8,655 nucleotides of DNA from Balneolia bacterium (GTDB taxonomy: Bacteria; Bacteroidota; Rhodothermia; Balneolales; Cyclonatronaceae), in the NCBI GenBank assembly GCA_003566395.1, contig PXDL01000536.1, positions 1-8,655 of the forward strand, read 5' to 3'. The notes beneath the pieces are model-generated. The model was not told the origin of the DNA, ran no database searches, and saw only the letters and a program-made list of their open reading frames with translations. The position numbers were made by a program, and so were the translations under genes. This document shows, piece after piece, positions 1 to 8,552 of this stretch (positions are counted from its first letter, which is position 1; each line of letters opens with the position of its first letter).

Positions 1-2831
1 ATCATGGGGTTTATTGGAGTGAAGGATCCCGAGATATTCACTGTGGACCTATTGGTTGGAATGTCTGACAATGTTCAACACAGGTGTGCATCATTTGGCC
101 AAGCTTTGCTCCAAGCTCGGGTCCCAGATGCCGCCATCACACGTACCCTCTCCTTCATCAAAGCCTACCACTTGTGTAAGTTTTCTCATTATTTTTTTCT
201 TTTTTGAATGAAATGAATAGTCAAGAAAAAAAGTTGTGTGTAATACTAACTATTGATTCAATTCAATTTTTTATTTCTTCAGGGAATTCTGCTCCAGCTC
301 AAGGTAAGTTGACGCAAATTAAAAAATTCTTCTCATCATTGCGCTTCTAACCAAAAAATTCACTTTCTCGACATATCTTCTTATACTTCAGGTAAGTTTC
401 ATCTATCTGCGTGTTACCTTTTTTTTCTTGTTTGAGTGAGAAAGAAGTATTGGGTCATCACACTAATCCTTATGCTTTTTCTTCTTCCCCCCCCCACTGT
501 ATAGCTGCTCAACAAGGACAAGGTAAGTGTAAAAAAAAATCGAAATTGTTTCTTCTTGCTCAAATCCTCCAATATATCTAACATATTATTCAAACCAAAT
601 TTTGACCAACAGAGCCTCCACATCTCGCTTCGCCCTCTAACGAATGGGAAAAGTTTATTTCACTCGATGGAAAGCAAGTGGTAGATGACAAGCCATGGGA
701 AATCAACCCTGCAGCAGCAGACTTAGCGAACGACCTTGTTGAAAGTCAACTTGAATATGCTACATTGAGCCGGTCGGTGCTCTTAAAGCGAATGGAGAAA
801 ACTTCTGCGACGTGGCCGACAACATCCCCTGAACTGATGGACACAGCTGAAAAGGTAAAAGAAGACGCAATCGCCACTGCAATGGTTCGAGAGCGTGAAC
901 TCCCAGATCTGGAAGATGTTGAGATTAGGGAAGTAAATGAAGCTCACCAGAAGTCCTTCTCTAAACACACAATTGAATACTTGGGGAACGATGTGTACAA
1001 GACTCGTGTGCAGAACATCGGTGCCTTGGGTGGCCTTGAAACGACTAGACCTTTTCTTTTCACTCGTTTTGACAGTGTGTGTATTGTGGAGCACATTTTA
1101 CACAAGTCATTTGTGTACACTGCGAAGAAGAACGTAAACCCCGAATTGGCAGCTCACAAAGAACATGCCGTTATTGTGGGTCCACCTGGAGCATCGAAGT
1201 CCTTTACTCTTCTTCAAGTGGCCAGACGATTGTTTAGCTTGGGGAAAACAGTTGTTTGGGCGAATCGGAAGAAGAACAGGCTGCATCTCTTTGTTAGAAA
1301 TCCATCTGAAGGAAAATACCATGCTTGGACCCGACAAGGAGATCTCCCCAGTTTACCAGATAGCATCCTTGATGACGCCAACGTGTACATTCTCGTTGAT
1401 CCAACGGATGATGGCGGAAGTAATAAGCTTGCTCTCTCATATGCCTTCACAATCATGGCAGCATCCGCGAACAACGACCATTATCACAACGAGTACAAAA
1501 ATGGCCTCACATTTTATTACTTTGCTGTATGGGGTTTGGAAGAGTTGCGACGCATTGCTCCATATCTTGCCGATGGTTCATTTGGGGGAAAAGATGGTGA
1601 CAATGACCTTGAAACCCGTTTCAATAAAGTCGGAGGTGCACCGCGGTATTTAATTTCCCCCGAACAATATAATAGCCGATTAGATTTGATGGAAGGAAAG
1701 GAACTCACTTTCTCAGAGCAAAGCTTGGAATCATACTTGGATGGTAGTGTGCTAAACTATCGGAGTGCCAGCGGTAAGAAGAGTATCAGTGGTTTGTTTT
1801 TCAAAGCTGATGGCATTGCACCAACTTATGAAAAAGCAAAATTGGATTTCATCAGTCCACATGCTGCATCGACGTTTGCGAGCAAGTTCCGCTCCAGAAT
1901 AATGGAAGGTATCCAGCTCCGAACAGCCGATGATTCCGCACTCCATGGAATTCCGTTCGAACATCTTTCCCGCAAAGACTTGTGGAGGAGTGGTCGTTTT
2001 GGTGTCTTCAAAGGATGTTCATCGAACGTAGGGTCGTATGATGGTGCTGAATCGGCCCTAGAGTGGACGAATGCGGATTTACATATGGTAAAGAACAAAG
2101 CTGAGGTAAAGGGATGGTTTGCTGCAAGACCCCATCCGCCAAATTCTACGAGAGAGCTCTTGTGCCCACCAAAAAATCAAGCCTGCTTCGATTTCGCAGA
2201 TCACCGCCGCCGCTGGTTCCAAGTCACACTTAATCCAGAGCATAAAATTAGCCTCCCCATGTTCTTGGAGCTTGCAGAAGCTGCAGGAGTATTAAAGGTG
2301 AAAGAAGGTTCTTTAGCGACCTCGCCCCAGTACGAGATGGTTGACTCCAAAAAAAGAATACACCTGTACCTTTGCGTTCCTGAAAAGGAAGTAAAGAGCT
2401 TCAAGCACGTGCAAAATTTCGATATTGGCGACGCCAGCGAAGAGAACCACTCTGTTGCAAAGACGGCTGTTCAACAGCATCTTCTCGTAATCCCGACGCA
2501 CGCGGCGCCTCAACCAGATAATGAAGCAAGTGTTGAAGAAGGTGTAGCTGAAGCAGATGCTGGAGTTGGGGTTGAAGATTTGAGTGTCGAGCAAATACGG
2601 AACATAGTGCAAGCACAAGCCGTCAACCTTACAACCCGAAAACGTAAAACCCTTGAAGATCGATGGGAACTTATCAACGAATTGCTTAATCGAAAGGCCT
2701 TGGAACCTAAGGACCTCGAAGCATTTACTGTCGAGGAATTGAAGGATGAGCTCAGAGAAAAACGTCTTAAAATTAGCGGTAAGAAGGAGGACCTCATGCA
2801 GCGATTGTTCGAACAATTAACAACGCGATAG
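1..2831 (+). CDS. Crinkler/RHS-type P-loop NTPase with C-terminal SAP domain (gene A, 5' partial, spliced)
   Basis: Predicted join 1-175, 283-303, 505-522, 613-2831, giving 810 residues in the window; the start lies upstream. All junctions are phase 1 and the frame stays open to TAG. Residues 18-58 are a helical header segment shared with the gene at 4767-8552. After a short linker comes a NEWEKF motif. Walker A is GPPGASKS (261-268). A hydrophobic strand ends in D334 followed by Pro, so the usual DE of Walker B is absent. VWGLEEL (about 377-383) and VGGAPRY (411-417) match motifs I associate with trypanosome RHS and RHS-like Crinkler proteins. A REase-like remnant follows: FE (E521), D598, FQVT (607-610); the expected catalytic Lys is Thr. 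The C-terminus has basic TRKRK (746-750) and a SAP domain (773-805), a DNA-binding helix-extended loop-helix fold. Inferred role: a nuclear, DNA-associated ATPase, perhaps an effector or a protein of genetic conflict. No signal peptide can be judged because the N-terminus is missing. Family call fairly sure; biological role unsure. Confidence 0.8.
176..282 (+). other. Spliceosomal intron with TACTAAC branch site (gene A)
   Basis: A 107-nt intron. The donor GTAAGT follows the codon split T|GG (Trp), and the acceptor is TTTCTTCAG. The perfect branch consensus TACTAAC is at 244-250, about 32 nt before the acceptor, followed by a T-rich stretch. Splicing joins phase 1 to phase 1 and replaces an unspliced Cys-Lys reading by Trp. 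The same intron occurs in gene B at 5675-5802. Confidence 0.85.
283..303 (+). other. 21-nt micro-exon, gene A
   Basis: A symmetric phase 1-1 exon between CTTCAG and GTAAGT. With the flanking split codons it encodes W-NSAPAQ. The paralog has an equal-length exon at 5803-5823 (W-NSSRVQ). The conserved length and splice signals support it as real. Confidence 0.75.
381..426 (+). promoter_or_regulatory. Zero-length exon / recursive splice (ratchet) site in gene A header intron
   Basis: Inside the intron from 304 to 504, an acceptor TTATACTTCAG (ending 391) directly abuts a donor GTAAGTTT (starting 392). A branch-like TTCTAAC sits at 345-351, about 40 nt before this AG, as expected for a working 3' splice site. 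The frame is kept whether the 201 nt are removed in one step or two. The 46-nt block differs at only 2 positions from 5897-5942 in gene B. AGGTAA (390-395) is complementary to TTACCT (414-419), so the donor could be folded into a hairpin. An alternative reading is the edge of an unrecognised cassette exon, but retention of 392-504 reaches a stop codon in this gene. The splice-site arrangement is seen directly; the recursive splicing is inferred. Confidence 0.6.
505..522 (+). other. 18-nt micro-exon, gene A
   Basis: A symmetric phase 1-1 exon between ATAG and GTAAGT, encoding AAQQGQ when joined to the split codon. The matching exon in gene B is 6004-6021 (AAHQGK), of the same length. A run of nine C at 487-495 lies just upstream of the acceptor. 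The following intron, 523-612, is 90 nt with a TCTAAC branch site at 577-582. Confidence 0.75.
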
Positions 2832-3986
2832 AGGGAGTTCTCCTTATCTTTCTTATTCCTTTGCTTTATTCATTCATTTATCTTTCTAAATAATTACATC
2901 ATTACTTTCACTGATACCCTTCACACAACCTTCTGTTGCACACTCCATTGAATCGTACACATCACTTTATTGTATTTTCTTCGTCTGGACAATGGTGTCG
3001 TTTTTTTGGTAAGCGAGGAGAGACAGACCAGGTAAGGAAACTCGTACAGCGTCCTGAAAGACATCCCGATAATAAGAATTCTTGACTGCTTTACAGAGAA
3101 AAAGACGATTTAGAGTTTGGAATGATGATGATCTTCCCCGTTCTGATTTTACTTTTGTTTTGATCATGCACGAGTCAACCTCGTAACTTTTTTTCCCAAT
3201 AGTCCTTTCCTGCATCGGGGCTAGGTACCTTTTCTCTTCGATCCGCACACATCAAAGTATCTTTATCATGAGACAGTGTGCATCTAGCTTGATATTTCTC
3301 GCCGATTTTTGACCTTGTATTTTGTAAGCTTGAAACTGTGCAATGGAATGCTTCGGAAGCTCTAAGACAAGTAATACCTGTGTCCTCAATTTTCTTTTTT
3401 TGTACCATTCTTGCTGACAGCCTGAGATGATTCTATCAGCTTTTTTGTGTGGATGATACTAAATCAGTTAAAGAAAGAAAGAAAGAGGGTTTGTTCGAGG
3501 TGGTGGTTTCGTTCTTTGATGGGACAAGCGATTGGTATCACATACCAAAAAAAAAAATATTTGATTCTTAATTCTGCTTGCTGAGGGAATAAATTAAAGA
3601 TTGATAATATCACAGATCTTTTCCATATAGACAATTCTATCTATCTCCGTGTCGCAATGCTGAACAAACTGCTTTAGAAAAAGAAAATTCCTTCATTCTC
3701 ACCTTTTTGATCCCCACCGTGTTCAAAGATATTTTTGCTCTAATGAAATGAAAAGGGAAAGATTCTTTTTCAATGTTGATCTCGAACAAGAAGAGAAAGC
3801 TAAGATGCGAATTGAATAGATGAGAGTAGCAGCAGGTCCGAAAAGTAGCGGTAAGTTCTTCTTGATTGATTTCCAACAAACAGCCTGAGCAAAGATTCCG
3901 CAAAGCTGATGTTCTTATTGATCTCCGGGAAAGAAGGCAACGTCCCTAATTTTTTTCTTATTTCACAAATTGACACCAGGGCAAAA
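2832..3986. other. AT-rich intergenic region, no gene recognised
   Basis: This 1.15 kb stretch begins with the 3' UTR of gene A, which is T-rich; an AATAAT-like hexamer lies near 2888, but no canonical AATAAA is seen close to the stop. AATAAA occurs only near 3588-3593. Short open frames occur on both strands, but they are rich in Phe, Ser and Lys from homopolymer runs and show no recognisable motif. No tRNA-like structure was seen. The promoter region of the next gene probably begins in the right part or in the broken gene that follows. Confidence 0.6.
3470..3485. repeat. (AAAG)4 microsatellite
   Basis: Four perfect AAAG units lie in non-coding sequence. A 10-plus A-run follows near 3546-3557. 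Neither has an evident role. Confidence 0.85.
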
Positions 3987-4751
3987 ATGTATTATTACCC
4001 ACGTCCAAATAACACGGTCATTGGGGACTGTGGGGAAACCACCGAAGGATGTCCACTGGAATTTGTGGAATCCGATTTAGACGTCGGAATCGGATGATGC
4101 ATTTAGGTGTATCATCGGAACGATCTAATTCAAGCCCCAAATGGAGTTTTCGATTAGATCGAGATCGTGCAACATTGCAAGATTTAGGATTATCTCCGAT
4201 TCGAGTTGTGAAACGGGGTGGTGATGTTGCTTTCTTGGGTATTCGCGTTCGTATTGATGGTGGGAATAATGACCGGGTACAAATTGCTTTCCCCAACTTT
4301 GGTGATCTCTTTAGCGAAGGCAGGGATCGGGATGATGATATCTTGGCCATTTCCGATGTTGGATCGGAAACCTTTGAGACTGGGGGGGAAGAAAATGATT
4401 TTGAGGTTGTTGGTTTACCCACTCGGATTCATTTATCCTTGGCGGATTTAGAACTGACTGTGATCAACGCTCGGGGTAATGAAACTTTAATTGTTGGTAT
4501 GTATGATGAGCTTCGTCAAACGGAATCTTCATTGTTAGGGTTCTCCTACCTTTGAGACGACGATTGCTTTATAACTTGATGAAGGTCCTTCCAGTGCATT
4601 ATCTGAAACGGAAGTGATCATTGTGGTGATTGCAGGTGCTGCAACGTTGTTTACGCTCATCATGTGTTTCGGTTTCTGATCAGGTGTTTTCCATCGGGCC
4701 CGACGAGGTGAAGTCCTCATTTTACCAATCCGTGTTTTTGATGAGAACTAA
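3987..4751 (+). pseudogene. Degraded single-pass membrane protein gene
   Basis: Protein-like segments lie in order but in different frames. From 3987 (ATG) one frame reads MYYYPRPNN...DCGETTEGCPLEFVESDLDV to a TGA at 4095. A second frame, good from about 4160 to 4550, encodes an acidic, strand-rich domain (for example GGDVAFLGIRVRIDGG and LADLELTVINARGNETLIV). A third frame, from 4551, has TAA at 4572, then a 21-residue hydrophobic segment at 4614-4676 (VIIVVIAGAATLFTLIMCFGF), a TGA at 4677, a basic HRARR stop-transfer-like stretch, and a final TAA at 4749. The order of ectodomain, membrane span and basic tail fits a type I membrane protein. Two frame changes and several stops indicate decay. 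Some breaks could be unrecognised introns, but no good donor/acceptor pairs remove them all. Family not recognised. It ends 15 nt before the predicted start of gene B. Confidence 0.55.
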
Positions 4752-4766
4752 TTCGCAATAATAGGA

Positions 4767-7700
4767 ATGCAAGGCCTAAAAGTTGGAGATTCGGAATCCA
4801 AAGGTAAGGATATCTCCCTATCTTTCTGTCTAACCTTATTTGAAATCTGATTTATTCTTACTATAACTGATCGAAAAATCAATACTAGATTCTAAACGTC
4901 AAAAAATGACAGGAGCAGCAGGAGGAGGAGGAGCAGTTCAGGGTTCTTCATCCTTCAGTGGACGTTCATCCAGTTTAGGTAAGCGAAAGCTTTCATTTTA
5001 CTCAATCTTTGTTTTGAAGCTAACTCTGATATCTAATTATCATACTCTTTCCATAAATAACCAGCTGAAAATGGTAAGTTTGAACTGATGTAGGTTCCTG
5101 CTTCGAACAATAAGTCTTAGCATCATTTGATTTCTCTTTTTTACCCAACTTTGTAGCACCAGCAGCGGCACCAGCGGCAGCACCAGCGACAGCATTCTCT
5201 TCTCAAGGTAGTGGTGGTAATATTTCCTTTTTTTATATTTTTTTCAATGATTCGGCCCTCATTGCTTGCATGAAATGTGAATTGATGAAAAAACAGGGAC
5301 CGGATTGAACCCTAGAGAGCGAGCCCTGATTAATAGATTTCCGGTGGTGACAGGGGACGACGTTGATGATCGAGCGGTCAATATTGAGTTCTTGAAGAAT
5401 AATTTGGGTGTTTCGAGGAAGCATGCTCCCAAGCTACTCGAGGGCATTAAAGCGTTTTTGGATGTTGACGACGACGACGACGACGAAGACGAGGACGAAG
5501 GCGAAGAAAATGGCGACTACAAACCTGTCAAAGGTGTCACAGTACGCGATTTGGTTGGAATGCCTGCCAATGTTCAAGAAAGATGTGCATCATTGGGAAA
5601 AGCTTTGGAGCAAGCTGGGGTCCCAGATGTCGCCATCACACGGACTCTTTCCTTCATCGAAGCCTACCACTTGTGTAAGTTTTCTCATTATTTTTTCTTC
5701 TCTTCTTCTTCTTTGGCCATTTTTGAATGTAGTCAAGAAAAAAAGTTTTGTATGCATTAAATACTAACTGCTGAAAACACACAATCCAATTTGATTTTTT
5801 AGGGAATTCTTCTAGAGTTCAAGGTAAGTTTGAGGTAACAAAAACGTAAAGTTTTTCATTTCTAACAATACACTCTTAAAAATGTGTGTTGAATATTTAT
5901 ACTTCAGGTAAGTTTTATCTATCCGCGTGTTACCTTTTTTTTGGAGTGACAAGAAAAAGTAGGAATAACATAAAGCCCTTATATCAACAATTTCTGTACA
6001 TAGCTGCTCATCAAGGGAAAGGTAAGATAATTTGTATTTCTCAAATCTTCGGAATGAGTAGCCTAGTCAATCTAACCTATGGTCATCTTTTCCTTTGTTG
6101 CAAAAACACAGTGCTTGTTTTAGGGTGGGAAGAATTCAAGGTATCTTCGGATGCGCCTTCTATTAAAATGCCCAAAGAGCTGCAAGATATCGCGAAACCA
6201 ATACTTGAACGACTGGAAGTATTGCGGGAAGTAAAGTTGGAAACTTATCCCGAGTTCAATGGTGAAGGAAACGGAATCAAGAAACGCTTTCATAAAGCGA
6301 AGGTGCCTCTTGTCCCTGGAACCGACGAACCTGATTTTCTATTCTTCGGTCTTGATGCTAACGAAAAGCTCTACAGCGCGCAAATTAAATCGTTAAGCAG
6401 TGGAAGGAATGCCTTTGGAACAAAGCTAATTTTGGCCCATACAGGTGCGGGAAAAACGAGATTTTGCGTTGAATTGCTCTCCACTGAATATGGATTTTAT
6501 TTTTCGTCTCCCGAGCGAGATGCGCCCAAGCCAGGGTCACATGACTTGGAGCAGGTTATGAATTCTGTCGCATCAAGAATTGCGAAGATCTCTTATGCCG
6601 AACGCAGGAATCTTGCTATCATTGCGCTACATTGCATGTTCTTGGCTCGTGCACTCATTTTCCTTGCTCTCTATCAGCGGAAGAAGATTTCATGCCCCTT
6701 GGATTGGTTGCTCGTACAAATGTACCCCGCCCTCTTTTTGGGGGAATGGGATGTTTTTGCCTACCTCTCGATTGCTAAGTTGTCACACTTCCTGGACACG
6801 CGAAATTTTGAAGCTTTTACAACGTCGGCAATAACCGCCATTGAGGCATGCAAGAGCTTGGTGCATTCCCCAAAATGGAACGTCGTTTTTGATGAATCAC
6901 AACGCCTTAAAGATACCATGAAGGATGCATTTCTGAGTACGACATCTAAATTTGTGTCTACAATTGTACCGAGTACTTTGCCTTCGTCTTCATCTTCAAA
7001 TGACGGTTCATTGAAGCCTGAAGAGGGTGCAGTGCAGCCCGGGTACAACGACTTACGAAGTGCATTCAGCCCAGTGCTACGTACCTCGCAAAATGTTTTT
7101 GATCGAGTGATTTGCTGCGGTACTGGACTGACTGCGGAAGATTTTCGGAGATCCGAGAGGAGGTCCAAATCATCATCAGGAGTTGATAGTGACGCTAATC
7201 CTGATTTGGAGGGGTTTCCTCGTCTTTTGAGTCCTGATGATGTTAAGAACTTCCTGAAACGTGTTCTTATCGCGGAACAAGAATCGCAATCGGATTTTGT
7301 AGATGACACCATTGATTTTGCCGCATCTTGGCTTACCGGAAGACCGCATTTCACGGTATGGTTTCTCAAGTTCCTCGCACGCTCTTCTTTGCCATTAAGT
7401 CGTGAATCCGTGGAGCGCTTCGCAATCGAGACACGTACTCCAACCTTGGGACCCAAAAGAGGTTCTGTTGGATATGTCGCTATGAAGGGGCTTGAACGAC
7501 TTCAAGAGGTACGCAAAATCGAACAGATTGAAGTGATCCGCCATGCTCTCTTTGAGTTTGTGCTATATGGCGAAAATACGGAGAGCATCGTGCAGAATAT
7601 GGCAGTAGTCGAGGAGGGGATCGCGACACTCGGTTTGAAGGGGGAGCTTGAGGATCCTCAAAAACGTCAAGCTAGATTTATGGAACCGCTTATGGCCGAA

Positions 7701-8552
7701 AGTATTCGACAATGCATGGTGCTGAAAGAGTATGATATCACTCGCCTTGTATATGCCAGTGGAAATCAGTCTTCCGCTGGTTTTCAGTTTGAGGAAGTGG
7801 TGGCTCTCGCTCTCGCTAACTTGGATATTTTCAACGCGAAGAAATCATTGATGAAACTCCATCCCCTCGAAGAACTTAGTTTCTCCTTGTTAACTGATGC
7901 TCCATCTGGTAATAAAAAGCCGGAAGACTTTGTGTCTTCACGAACACGGTCCTCCACTCCCTCGACCAAGAATACTAGTAGCATTGTGGACCGGTTTTTG
8001 GATCATGTTATGAGTGGCAAATGGCAACTTCCACTTTCCCAATTTGGTCATCTCTTGAGTAGAAGCGGCTCGGCCCAACGTGACCTCGCTTGGTTGCGAA
8101 ATTGGTGTGGTAGAGCCAAGTCTTCGCCAAACGCGTCTTCTTCAAGCTCCAGCTCAAGTTCATCGTCTTTGAAACCAGCTCCGAAAAGATCTGAGGTAAT
8201 CGACACACCATGTTTGTTACCTTCTAGGAATATGGGACCCGATATCGCGTTTGTTCTGAATCACGCGGAAGTGGACTCCGAAATCTTGTTTGTCTTCATC
8301 CAATGCAAGTATCAAGATGGAAATGCCAACTTTACTGGAGCCGCCCAAACTGTTGATCCCTCTCAATTTTATGCGATTCGTGAAGGAGCTAATCACGGAA
8401 AACGTCCCCAAAACCATGCTCATGTAGGAAAGGAAATGGACGAATTACTGGAAGATGTCCCTGTTTTGCGAAAGGCTCTTTCAATGATGTGCTTCTACTT
8501 TGGGATAAGGATATTGTGGAGGGACGCATCTTTTGCCAGGGCACGTCACTGA
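4767..8552 (+). CDS. Crinkler-type P-loop NTPase / PD-(D/E)XK nuclease (gene B, spliced)
   Basis: Predicted join 4767-4803, 4889-4978, 5065-5073, 5157-5207, 5297-5674, 5803-5823, 6004-6021, 6112-8552: 1014 residues, all junctions phase 1. The ATG at 4767 is the first in frame after a TAA at 4749. The N-terminus is low complexity: basic KRQK (15-18), Gly/Ser-rich 20-41, Ala/Pro repeat 46-58. A helical segment (about 66-117) leads to an acidic run (118-134) and the shared header LVGM...AYHLW (148-189). Payload: Walker A AHTGAGKT (310-317), YGFYF, Walker B VVFDES (D462, E463) and GRPHF (611-615), the set typical of Crinkler NTPases. A REase-like domain follows: GFQFEE (E762), a poly-Ser linker (about 877-887), GPDI (D912), IQCK (Q932, K934). 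The E...D...QxK order and spacing fit a PD-(D/E)XK nuclease. No signal peptide or membrane span is seen. Inferred: ATP-driven DNA-cutting protein, probably nuclear, an effector or conflict toxin. The last 25 residues are doubtful because another frame gives a basic tail. Confidence 0.8.
5065..5073 (+). other. 9-nt micro-exon, gene B
   Basis: CTGAAAATG is flanked by AACCAG and GTAAGT. It adds Ala-Glu-Asn (through split codons) between the Ser-rich and Ala/Pro-rich stretches. The upstream intron 4979-5064 has GCTAAC at 5019-5024. Skipping the exon would also keep the frame, so its inclusion is supported only by its two strong splice sites. Confidence 0.6.
5467..5502 (+). repeat. GAC/GAR codon repeat encoding an acidic run
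   Basis: Six perfect GAC units (5467-5484) grade into mixed GAA, GAC, GAG and GGC codons, encoding a Asp/Glu-rich linker in gene B. It is likely length-variable between alleles. It separates two helical parts of the header. Confidence 0.85.
5551..5942 (+). repeat. Duplicated header module, copy 2 (matches 52-426)
   Basis: Counterpart of the gene A module: coding end of the 378-nt exon, the 128-nt intron 5675-5802 with TACTAAC at 5762-5768, the 21-nt micro-exon 5803-5823 and the ratchet block. The coding part is about 86% identical. Intron length differs because of TTC-type expansion after the donor. Similarity resumes at the next micro-exon (6004-6021). Confidence 0.85.
5897..5942 (+). promoter_or_regulatory. 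Zero-length exon / recursive splice site in gene B header intron
   Basis: The acceptor TTATACTTCAG ends at 5907 and the donor GTAAGTTTTATC starts at 5908. The branch-like TTCTAAC at 5860-5866 is about 41 nt before the AG, the same spacing as in gene A. The AGGTAA (5906-5911) / TTACCT (5930-5935) pairing is also kept. In this gene the part from 5908 to 6003 is 96 nt, has no stop codon and keeps the frame, so using the acceptor without the second donor would insert 32 residues. That gives a plausible alternative isoform. Confidence 0.6.
6022..6111 (+). other. 90-nt intron, gene B, open in frame
   Basis: Donor GTAAGA, branch-like TCTAAC at 6071-6076, acceptor AACACAG. The length is divisible by three and there is no stop codon, so retention adds 30 residues rather than breaking the protein. 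An alternative acceptor TTTTAG at 6123 is also in frame and would remove four residues (VLVL). The equivalent gene A intron (523-612) is also 90 nt but contains a stop. Confidence 0.7.

Larger units (their letters stand above)
52..426 (+). repeat. Duplicated header module, copy 1 (matches 5551-5942)
   Basis: This direct repeat includes the end of a coding exon, a whole intron, a micro-exon and the first part of the next intron up to the ratchet block. The coding part (52-175 against 5551-5674) aligns without gaps with 17 mismatches in 124 nt. The intron after it also aligns in patches, sharing TTTTCTCATTATTTTTT, AGTCAAGAAAAAAAGTT and TACTAAC. Copying of introns shows DNA-level duplication or gene conversion, not retroposition. 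Confidence 0.85.

Noticed and set aside
487..495. C9 run as a phase-variable contingency tract
   Set aside because: It lies in an intron just before an acceptor, so length changes would not shift the reading frame; at most they affect acceptor strength.
1165..1653. Plus-strand open frame of 162 codons inside gene A
   Set aside because: Out-of-frame shadow of the NTPase core; it has no family motifs.
2967..3408. Overlapping minus-strand open frames downstream of gene A
   Set aside because: Lys/Arg/Ser-rich chance frames in AT-rich spacer; no domain or splice support.
3637..3903. Minus-strand open frame of 88 codons
   Set aside because: Composition follows homopolymer-rich spacer DNA, with no recognisable motif, splice context or paralog.
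4018..4422. Minus-strand open frame of 134 codons opposite the membrane-protein remnant
   Set aside because: Ser/Pro/Arg-rich shadow of the plus-strand acidic frame, which reads more like protein and continues to a membrane span.
6761..7456. Long minus-strand open frame (231 codons) opposite gene B
   Set aside because: Shadow of the NTPase coding exon; the plus strand carries Walker B and GRPHF here.
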